Source of the DNA: an uncultured Clostridia bacterium
GTDB taxonomy: Bacteria > Bacillota > Clostridia > UBA1381
DNA: 64,000 bases
Reading direction: 5' to 3'
Assembly (NCBI GenBank): GCA_944393255.1
Contig: CALXZP010000048.1
Location: 1 to 64,000, forward strand
Shown: positions 57,148 through 64,000 of the stretch, one piece after another
Position numbering within the stretch: position 1 is the first letter of the stretch
Layout: every line of letters begins with the position of its first letter
Position numbers and translations under genes: made by a program
Notes under the pieces: generated by a model
What the model was told of the DNA's origin: nothing
Database searches by the model: none
What the model saw: only the letters and a program-made list of their open reading frames with translations

Positions 57148-59751
57148 GTGAGAATATATAAGATAATGATACTTGCTCTTGTCATATCGCTGCTGCCTGT
57201 GATCCCTTCAAAAGCCTCGGGAGAAGGCGAAGCCGTATTTTCCTGGCTGGGCAATTCCTATTCCGGCGAGACGGGGATAAGCGGCAGCGGAAGCGAGATA
57301 AGCATGACCGTGCCGCACGATGTTGCGGCGATGTATGTTTCCCCGGACACAGGCAGGCTGTATACGAACGCTTTCTGGAACGAAAGCGGAAACAATTTCT
57401 CGGAGATAACCGACGGCGAGCTGACTAACGTGGGAATGCACAGTCACGGCTGGGGCTATGAAGGCGGATACGCCGTAACGGCAAATTCAAAATATGTATA
57501 CTTTGGTCAAAGCGCGTCGTATCAGAGCGCAAGAGACGGAAACGATAACTGGCCGGAGGAAGGATATGCATGGTTCGGAGTGACAAGACGTCTTGTAAGC
57601 GATATACAAAGCGGCGACCCGTTTAACGGCATGAAAACCGGAGGAGGCATATATTTTATGCCTATAGACAATATACCGGTATACACCCCGGATCAAAGCT
57701 CAGGCGAGCAGCAGCCGGAGGGAACTGTTTCGGGAAGCTCCGAATGTGTGATCTCAGGACTTGCGGCGACGGAAAGCGAACTGTTCGTAAGCGATACCTT
57801 TGAAGATAAAATAAAGGTGTACGATGCGGACTCCATGGTCAAAAAGCGAGAATGGGCCTGCCCCGGGCCGGGACAGCTTGCGTTGGATTCTAACGGGAAT
57901 TTATGGGTAGTGATGCCGGAGGACGATCAGATATTGTGCTTTGATACGTATGGCAATCCCCTGAGGGTGATATCCGTACGCGGCGGAGAGCTTTGGGCGA
58001 TCGCCGCTACCGGCGACGGACGCTTGCTTGCAGCAGACCGCGGCGAGGCTGAATGTATACGCGTTTATACAGGTCTTAATTCCAACAGTCCTAAGCTTGA
58101 AGGATACATAGGCGAGACCGGAGGGATATTCTCGGGAGACGGTACCGGCTGCGGAAAGATAGGAGACCGGAGGTTCTACGGGATCACCGGCGTGGGAGCT
58201 GACGCGGACAATAACATATATGTATGCAGCGGCGGAGCTTTCGACCCGTCCGACGATGAATCCTTCGGAACAACGTTTCTTGAAAGCTATACGGAAAGCG
58301 GGACGCTGCGGTGGCGGCTGTACGGACTTGAGTTTTTGGACAGCGCCGTTGCCGATCCGGACGATCCGACAAGCGTATATACAAAATTTGAGCGGTTTAA
58401 GATGGACTATTCACAGCCGCCGGGACAGGAATGGAGCTACGAGGGCTATACCTTAAACCCTCATAAATATCCGGATGATTTCAGGCTGAAGGATAATTCC
58501 ATTCATGTTATAGCCGTGCGGACGATAGGCGGAGTAAAAACTCTTTATGCAACAGGCATGTACGGGCATAATCTTTACGTATACCGGTTTGACCCGGAAA
58601 CAGACGGCGAAACAGCCATTCCGTGCATGGCGGTATACGACGATACGCAGGAGAGGAAGGTAACTCTCATGCAGGACACGACTGGCGACGGGAGCTTTGA
58701 CTCATTTACGCCGATATGTCCTTCCGATACTTTTCCCAAATACGATCATGTCTGGGTCGGCTGGGATATAGACGCCGATGGGACGATACGAAACAGCCGT
58801 GTGTCAAAGCAGATAATCGATGAATACAAATTCGAGGGTATAAATGAAAACGGCGTGCCGGTCTGGAGCTATACGCCGCTTGAAACCGGAGCAGGCATCG
58901 CCGCGCCCGCTCCGTTCAACGGAGAGACGGTCGGGGATATAAATGAAAACCAATATGCCGACCTGAGAATGTGCCGTTACGATGCAGCGAACGATGTGAT
59001 GTACCTGACAGGCGCATTCGACAGCTATACCTACGAGGCAGGACAGCCGGCACAGCAGATGACGGCGCAGTCGAAATCGCCGGGAGATACTATAGCACGG
59101 TTTGAAAACTGGAGCAAGGGCAACAGAGAGCCTGCTTATGTCAGAAAATTCGATTACAGCACGAAGCTGTATCAAAACAAGTATCTAAATCTTAACGCCG
59201 GCTTTGCCGTGAGCGGCGATTATATATTTGTATGCGAGTCAGCCTTTACGGAGCTGGGGGCGCTGCATATATACGAGGCCGAAACGGGCGAGAAGGTGCA
59301 GGATATAGAATATGACCAATGCTTCGGGGAGCTTGGGCTTCTTGACATTGTAATGCCTCTTTCAGCCGTACAGCTTCCGGACGGAAGATACATGATTCTT
59401 TTGGAGGAGGATCTGCACGGCAAGATACTTATCATATATTGGCAGCCGCCCGATGCATATACGTTTTCGGAAACGGATTTTTCGGAAATTGAGCAAAACG
59501 GCAGCGTATCTCTTTCAATGACAAGGATATCGCCTCAAAGCGGAGATATATATATCTACTTTGCCGTATATGAGAACGATAAGCTCATAGATATCCGGCA
59601 GGTCATAAAGACGGACGATGAAATGCCGGTCGGGGAGGAGATAACAGTTTCGGCGGTATTTGACGGACTCAAAGCCGGCTGTGAGATACGCATCATGGCA
59701 TGGACAAGCTCTCAGCGTCCGCTCAAGCCCGCTGAAAGCTACCGTATTTAA
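57148..59751 (+). CDS. secreted beta-propeller-like protein
   Basis: An 867-residue exported protein, signal peptide 1-24 (ends SKA-SG). The body has NHL/SMP-30-like blade motifs: DVAAMYVSPDTGRLYTNAFW, CVISGLAATESELFVSDTF, PGQLALDSNGNLWVVMPEDD, ELWAIAATGDGRLLAADRGE and GITGVGADADNNIYVCSGG, suggesting a multi-bladed propeller over about 30-780. The last 80 residues are a small beta domain (IYFAVYENDKLIDIRQVIK) seen at the C-terminus of secreted glycan proteins in related Clostridia. No catalytic residues are recognised; it could bind or, like some propeller lyases, cut polysaccharide. The start is GTG with GGAGGG upstream. 39 bases after yesN. Confidence 0.75.
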   Translation: MRIYKIMILALVISLLPVIPSKASGEGEAVFSWLGNSYSGETGISGSGSEISMTVPHDVAAMYVSPDTGRLYTNAFWNESGNNFSEITDGELTNVGMHSHGWGYEGGYAVTANSKYVYFGQSASYQSARDGNDNWPEEGYAWFGVTRRLVSDIQSGDPFNGMKTGGGIYFMPIDNIPVYTPDQSSGEQQPEGTVSGSSECVISGLAATESELFVSDTFEDKIKVYDADSMVKKREWACPGPGQLALDSNGNLWVVMPEDDQILCFDTYGNPLRVISVRGGELWAIAATGDGRLLAADRGEAECIRVYTGLNSNSPKLEGYIGETGGIFSGDGTGCGKIGDRRFYGITGVGADADNNIYVCSGGAFDPSDDESFGTTFLESYTESGTLRWRLYGLEFLDSAVADPDDPTSVYTKFERFKMDYSQPPGQEWSYEGYTLNPHKYPDDFRLKDNSIHVIAVRTIGGVKTLYATGMYGHNLYVYRFDPETDGETAIPCMAVYDDTQERKVTLMQDTTGDGSFDSFTPICPSDTFPKYDHVWVGWDIDADGTIRNSRVSKQIIDEYKFEGINENGVPVWSYTPLETGAGIAAPAPFNGETVGDINENQYADLRMCRYDAANDVMYLTGAFDSYTYEAGQPAQQMTAQSKSPGDTIARFENWSKGNREPAYVRKFDYSTKLYQNKYLNLNAGFAVSGDYIFVCESAFTELGALHIYEAETGEKVQDIEYDQCFGELGLLDIVMPLSAVQLPDGRYMILLEEDLHGKILIIYWQPPDAYTFSETDFSEIEQNGSVSLSMTRISPQSGDIYIYFAVYENDKLIDIRQVIKTDDEMPVGEEITVSAVFDGLKAGCEIRIMAWTSSQRPLKPAESYRI

Positions 59752-59805
59752 AAATGAGAGCTGCCGAAAACAGCGTAATAATACAGAATATCAGGAGGGG
59801 ATATC

Positions 59806-60819
59806 GTGGGATATATAACGGATATCGTAAACAGGGTTGTTTATGGAAAAGATACGTCATGGATGATGGACGCGGAGCGTTTCGACTGGAATCCGGGAGT
59901 TTTTCTTGCAGGTGCGGCGGCCGCCTATGATAAATACGGCGATGCGCAAATATTGAACTATCTCACCGGCTGGGCGGACAGACATATGGACGAGGCATAC
60001 GGGCAGCACACGGTAAATTCTACCGCGCCGCTTATCATGCTGCTTGAACTGTACCGCATTACCGGCGATGAAAAATACATATCCGTATGCGATGATATAG
60101 CGGAGCAGATAATAACAAAAGCTCCGTTAACTGCCGACGGCGGATTAGAGCACACCGTTACGGAGGATGCGGAGTTCAAAAACCAGATGTGGGCTGATAC
60201 GCTGTTTATGGCAGTGCTGTTTATTGCAAGGTACGGCAGGCTTACGGACAAGGATGAATATACGCGCTTTGCCGCAGAACAGCTCAGGCTGCATCATAGG
60301 TTTCTGCGCGACGATAAAAGCGGGCTGTTTTTCCACGGCTGGAACGGCGATACGCGCAGCCATATGTCGGGAGTCAGATGGGCAAGAGCCAACGCATGGG
60401 TCGTGCTTGCATCAGTCCTTATCTTAAACGAGCTGCCGGAGGATATTTACGGGCGCAGCGATGTAACGGCGTCGCTGAACGCCCTTATCAAGGCTCTTTC
60501 GGAATGCCAGGATGAAAACGGCGGTTTCCATACCGTTCTTGACAGAAGCGAGTCCTATATTGAGACTTCCGCCTCCGCAGGTATCGCAGCAGGTATATTC
60601 TGCGGCGTCAGCTCCGGCATTATCGATAAACAATATCTGCCGGCTGCAAAAAAGGCGGCGGAGTTTGTAAAAACACAAATAAAAGCAGACGGCAGCGTGG
60701 ATAACGTATCCGGGGGCACGCCTGTGCTCGAAAGTACCGAGGCATATTTTGAGGTAGCGCGCGGTTCGGCTTTGTACGGACAGGGACTTGCGCTGTTTAT
60801 GCTTGCTTTTGAAAAATAA
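59806..60819 (+). CDS. GH105-type unsaturated uronyl hydrolase
   Basis: A 337-residue alpha/alpha-barrel enzyme without signal peptide, so cytoplasmic. It matches the GH105/YteR-YesR group, which removes the 4,5-unsaturated uronic acid that lyases leave at oligosaccharide ends. Marks: FDWNPGVFLAGAAAAYDKYG, the catalytic Asp131 in NQMWADTLFMAVLFIARYG, LFFHGWNGDTRSHMSGV and WARANAWVVLAS (usually WARGNGW; two Gly-to-Ala changes). Its presence strongly implies that a polysaccharide lyase acts in this locus. Start GTG, with CAGGAGGGG upstream. Confidence 0.85.
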   Translation: MGYITDIVNRVVYGKDTSWMMDAERFDWNPGVFLAGAAAAYDKYGDAQILNYLTGWADRHMDEAYGQHTVNSTAPLIMLLELYRITGDEKYISVCDDIAEQIITKAPLTADGGLEHTVTEDAEFKNQMWADTLFMAVLFIARYGRLTDKDEYTRFAAEQLRLHHRFLRDDKSGLFFHGWNGDTRSHMSGVRWARANAWVVLASVLILNELPEDIYGRSDVTASLNALIKALSECQDENGGFHTVLDRSESYIETSASAGIAAGIFCGVSSGIIDKQYLPAAKKAAEFVKTQIKADGSVDNVSGGTPVLESTEAYFEVARGSALYGQGLALFMLAFEK

Positions 60820-60875
60820 AAACGGAATGAGCGTAAAGCTCATAAAAATTCAAAGAACAGAAAGGAGCAGTAGTA

Positions 60876-63800
60876 ATGAAGAAAAAGATGACGGCGCTTA
60901 TGCTGTGTACGGCAATGTTTGCGGGACTGACGCCCGGTATCGCGGCCGATGAAGTCACGCATATAAGCAGCGTGGAGCAGCTCGCGGGCATCAGCGCAGA
61001 CGGAGCTTCGCTGGACGGAAGCTATATCCTTGATAATAATATAGATCTTACGGGATACAGCTGGACGGCGATAGGTACTTCCTCTTTGCCGTTCACCGGC
61101 GAGTTTGACGGCAACGGGTATTCTGTTACAGGGCTCAGCGGCACGCAGGGGATGTTCGCCGTTGTAAACGGCGGAACCGTTAAGAACCTGAAAGTAGAGG
61201 GAAATGTTTCGGGAAGGGACAGTATAGCTCTTGTGGCAGGCTCACTGCTGGGAGCCGGACAGGTGCTCAACTGCTATGCAAGCGGCAGCGTATCGGGACG
61301 GAATTACGTAGGCGGTCTTGTAGGACAAACAAATAATTCATCAAATCTTATCACAAACAGCTGCTTCATCGGTGAAATATCCGGTTCTGCGCGCGGCCCG
61401 GGAGGTATAGTCAGCAGTCTGCCGGATCATGCGAATATAAACAATTGCTATGTTGCGGCAAGCTTTGACGTTCCGGAAACCGATACTGCGGCGGGAACGA
61501 TAACCGGCAGTATCGGAGGAAGCGATATAGTTTTACGTGCGTATGCGGACATATCCCTTTCGGGAGACCTGCCGCTTCCGGCAGATCCTGAGAAAACGGG
61601 CGTTGCATATGACGCATACGGACTCACGACAGCTCAAATGCGATCCGAGGACTTTGTACGTACGCTGAACTCAAATATCAGCGAGTACGGAACGGGCGAA
61701 TGGTCGTCATGGACGTATAATGAAGCAGGATATCCCATACAGCAGATATTCAATAAAACCGGCGAGGTAGTGACCCCGAAGCCGCAGGAGACTGTCTCGG
61801 CTTCTCCAAGCGCTTCGCCGCCGGCAACGCCGGAGGCTTCTCCGGGTGTTTCGGAGCCGCCTTCACCCTCGGCAACGGCGTCGCCTAAGCCGTCATCAAG
61901 CCCGACGGCCGATCCTATATTTACTATGTCTCCGGCAACGCCCGCGCCGACCGCAACTCCGGTCTCTGCGCCGAATCCGTCGGATCAGCGGAGCGCATAC
62001 GACGATATGAATTTCATTGATTATAATGAGTATTATAATATTACAAATAATCAGCCTGAAACTCTCAATATGAATTCGGGAGGCGTATTTACAAGAACGG
62101 ATGCAGAGGAATACTACATCCGTTTTGACAATGTGGATTTCGGCGATACAGGTACATACGCGGCGGAGCTTTATGTCAGGATGACGGCGTTTATAGACCA
62201 CCCCGAACAGCAAATAGAAATATACACGGACAGTCTTGACACTCCTGTAGGAACTCTCGATTACGGACAAGCCTACAAGCAAAACAGCGCGACTACCGCA
62301 CAGCGGTACGGAGTGGAGCTGACAGAAAAGATAACAGGGAAGCATACCGTTTATGTTAAGTGGCAGGGAAGCCTGATAGGCATACGGCTCAGATTTGCCG
62401 AAGGCATTATCAGTCTGTCAGAATACGAAAACGTACTGCCCGCTACGCTTGCTCAAATGCGCGTCAGTGAAAACGGGGAGATACAAAACGACAGCTACGG
62501 CGACGGCGGCCCGGCCGTACAGTGTATCGGAAAATACAGTATGCTGGACAGCATATCATTCCCGGCCGTAGACTTCGGAAGCGAGGGCGTTTCCAAGACA
62601 GTGACGCTGCGGCTTGCACGTTCCAGCGCGATGCAGGTAGAGCAGGAATTTGAGGAGGAAACAAAGCCAAAGGCAAGGATATTGCTCGGCGGACGCGGCG
62701 GTGAGGTAATAGCGGAGACCGAAATACCGGCAAGCTCGGCGGCGGAGCTGGGCAAGTGGTATACCTACACAATGGAGCTGCCCGAAAAAATAACCGGGAT
62801 ACATATGATAACGGTTCAAATAAACTACGAGACAAAGCTCAGATACATTGCATTTGACTATGACGTACCCGAACCTGCTCCGGAAGAGTATGAAGAGATA
62901 GACGGACATAAGGTCATGACTCCCGAACAGGCCGTAATGACGGGAACATTCACCGGTACTCGCGGCGAGTTCATGCCGAAATACGCGCTTATGTCGGGCG
63001 ATATGGTATTTAACAGCGTAAAGCTCGATAATGCGGAATATCTTACGGCATATGTTGCAACGAGCGGACAGACCGGCACAGTGGGCGTGTTTATGGACGA
63101 GGATACCGAGCCTATAGCCGAAATAACTGCGGACAGCGCCGACTTTTATTCCGTAACGGCGCAGCTGAAAGAGCCAGTGAGCGGCGTACATACATTCACG
63201 TTCAAAACAACAAGCGGCAGGGCTCTGAATATAGGATGGATGAAGTTTATGACCTCCGGCGAAAAGGACGTTTTTGACTCAAGAACAAGGATCGCCTTTA
63301 TAGGTGAATCCGAATTTTCAAGCTCGGGCAGACGGCAGTACACGACTCAGATAGCAAAAATGGCAGACAGCGAGCAATACCGCATGGAATGCTTTTTTAC
63401 GGCGGCTAAGCTGGGAGCGCTTGATACATCGGAAATTACGGCATACGCTCCCGGTATCGTCGTTATAATGTTCGGCAGACAGGAGATGCAGACGGCTTCC
63501 GGCAATTTTGAAGAAAACTATCAGAAGCTTATAGACGCTTTGAAAACGGCGGATCCGAATGTGAAAATATATATCCAAACTCCTGTTCCGTTAAATACGG
63601 ACGCCGCAAATTATGGCGCGGTTCGCGAAACACTGTACAGTCTTGCGGAACAAAACGGTGCGGAGGTCATAGATATTTACGATTACCTGCTCGGCTCCGG
63701 ATATCCGCGGGAATACCTGTTCGCCAATTCCGACAGAGGGCTTATAAGCTCCGCATGCCGTGAGATGATAGGCTATCATACATACAGGGCGATATTCGGC

Positions 63801-64000
63801 GGCGATACAGTCCGTGACGGCGTTTATGAATTTGCGCGCGACGCGGAGCTTATCGGTATAGGCTCCGGCGGCTCGTGCACGATAGGCGCGTTCAAGACCG
63901 GCGCCGGTCAGTATATAAAAACTTCAACGAGCGAAAACGTTTCGGATAAAGCGAAAACCTTTATCATGCTCAAGGACGTTGATCTTGAAGGCGTAAGATC
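60876..64000 (+). CDS. large secreted multimodular protein: GLUG, three CBM6-like repeats, degenerate SGNH-like domain (runs off right edge)
   Basis: Open frame from the ATG at 60876 to the window end, at least 1041 residues. Signal peptide 1-24 (ends IAA-DE). Residues about 28-300 contain GLUG-type repeats (FTGEFDGNGYSVTGLSGTQG, YVGGLVGQTNNSS). A Pro/Ser/Thr/Ala linker spans about 303-375. Three CBM6-like sandwiches at about 377-515, 516-662 and 680-798 each end with a K-ITGKHTV-like strand (LTEKITGKHTVYVKW, LPEKITGIHMITVQI, LKEPVSGVHTFTFKT). An SGNH-like domain (about 805-970) has block I IAFIGESEFS and GIVVIMFGRQEM, both altered from the usual GDS and GxND. More sequence follows. AAAGGAG is eight bases upstream. 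Function: glycan binding, enzyme activity doubtful. Confidence 0.8.
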   Translation, partial: MKKKMTALMLCTAMFAGLTPGIAADEVTHISSVEQLAGISADGASLDGSYILDNNIDLTGYSWTAIGTSSLPFTGEFDGNGYSVTGLSGTQGMFAVVNGGTVKNLKVEGNVSGRDSIALVAGSLLGAGQVLNCYASGSVSGRNYVGGLVGQTNNSSNLITNSCFIGEISGSARGPGGIVSSLPDHANINNCYVAASFDVPETDTAAGTITGSIGGSDIVLRAYADISLSGDLPLPADPEKTGVAYDAYGLTTAQMRSEDFVRTLNSNISEYGTGEWSSWTYNEAGYPIQQIFNKTGEVVTPKPQETVSASPSASPPATPEASPGVSEPPSPSATASPKPSSSPTADPIFTMSPATPAPTATPVSAPNPSDQRSAYDDMNFIDYNEYYNITNNQPETLNMNSGGVFTRTDAEEYYIRFDNVDFGDTGTYAAELYVRMTAFIDHPEQQIEIYTDSLDTPVGTLDYGQAYKQNSATTAQRYGVELTEKITGKHTVYVKWQGSLIGIRLRFAEGIISLSEYENVLPATLAQMRVSENGEIQNDSYGDGGPAVQCIGKYSMLDSISFPAVDFGSEGVSKTVTLRLARSSAMQVEQEFEEETKPKARILLGGRGGEVIAETEIPASSAAELGKWYTYTMELPEKITGIHMITVQINYETKLRYIAFDYDVPEPAPEEYEEIDGHKVMTPEQAVMTGTFTGTRGEFMPKYALMSGDMVFNSVKLDNAEYLTAYVATSGQTGTVGVFMDEDTEPIAEITADSADFYSVTAQLKEPVSGVHTFTFKTTSGRALNIGWMKFMTSGEKDVFDSRTRIAFIGESEFSSSGRRQYTTQIAKMADSEQYRMECFFTAAKLGALDTSEITAYAPGIVVIMFGRQEMQTASGNFEENYQKLIDALKTADPNVKIYIQTPVPLNTDAANYGAVRETLYSLAEQNGAEVIDIYDYLLGSGYPREYLFANSDRGLISSACREMIGYHTYRAIFGGDTVRDGVYEFARDAELIGIGSGGSCTIGAFKTGAGQYIKTSTSENVSDKAKTFIMLKDVDLEGVR

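Noticed and set aside
61896-63779. A series of minus-strand frames near the right edge
   Set aside because: They lie opposite one continuous plus-strand reading frame (60876 to the edge) that has a signal peptide, ribosome site and domain structure; the minus frames have none.

Overview
The window is 64 kb of chromosome from a Gram-positive, anaerobic-type member of the Bacillota, most likely class Clostridia. This rests on a CIRCE-controlled groES-groEL operon, a threonyl-tRNA T-box, sigma-A promoters with strong AGGAGG ribosome sites, spore-associated genes (a CwlD-type amidase and YunB), SLH cell-wall anchoring, and Lpl/Ytc-type sugar ABC transport under a YesM/YesN two-component system. 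The many secreted glycan-binding proteins with SLH modules recall pectin-degrading gut Clostridia such as the Monoglobus group; that placement is inference only. No rRNA, tRNA, insertion sequence, prophage or CRISPR array was seen.

Left part (1-34.7 kb) is mostly housekeeping. On the minus strand: a cut-off gene and a zinc-ribbon protein (1-669), serC-serA (926-3196), and a spore-type amidase (3386-4114). On the plus strand: amt-PII (4507-6129) behind a promoter and an unusual leader terminator. On the minus strand again: an EamA exporter and an AraC regulator (6181-7915), a fructose operon fruR-fruK-fruA-HPr (8049-12020), groES-groEL (12396-14366) and a small membrane protein. From 15371 to the right edge everything is on the plus strand: a class A PBP, thiE-thiD, ilvB, a FAD oxidoreductase coupled to a two-component system and an ABC exporter, T-box-thrS, yunB, ligA, a DUF6873-like protein and a GNAT acetyltransferase.

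Right part (34.98-64 kb) is one long carbohydrate-utilisation locus. In order: a GH36 alpha-galactosidase; a secreted clan GH-A-like glycosidase with F5/8C and CBM9-like modules; two SLH proteins; a secreted duplicated-lectin/F5/8C protein; two ABC permeases and a DUF3502-type binding lipoprotein; a cytoplasmic HEAT plus heparinase-II/III-like putative lyase; YesM/YesN regulators; a secreted beta-propeller; a GH105-like unsaturated-uronyl hydrolase; and a very large secreted protein (GLUG, Pro/Ser/Thr linker, three CBM6-like repeats, a degenerate SGNH-like domain) that runs off the right edge. The likely logic is: surface proteins bind and trim a branched polysaccharide, the ABC system (sharing an ATPase encoded elsewhere) imports oligosaccharides, and cytoplasmic GH36, putative lyase and GH105 finish the breakdown, with YesMN sensing the substrate.

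The most notable observations are this locus with its intracellular lyase plus GH105 pair, the degenerate SGNH multimodular protein, the HPr with Lys46 instead of Ser46, the direct-repeat response-regulator site ahead of the ABC exporter, the strong terminator directly after the amt promoter, and a threonyl-tRNA synthetase lacking the TGS domain. All functions are read from sequence motifs by eye; no database search was possible.
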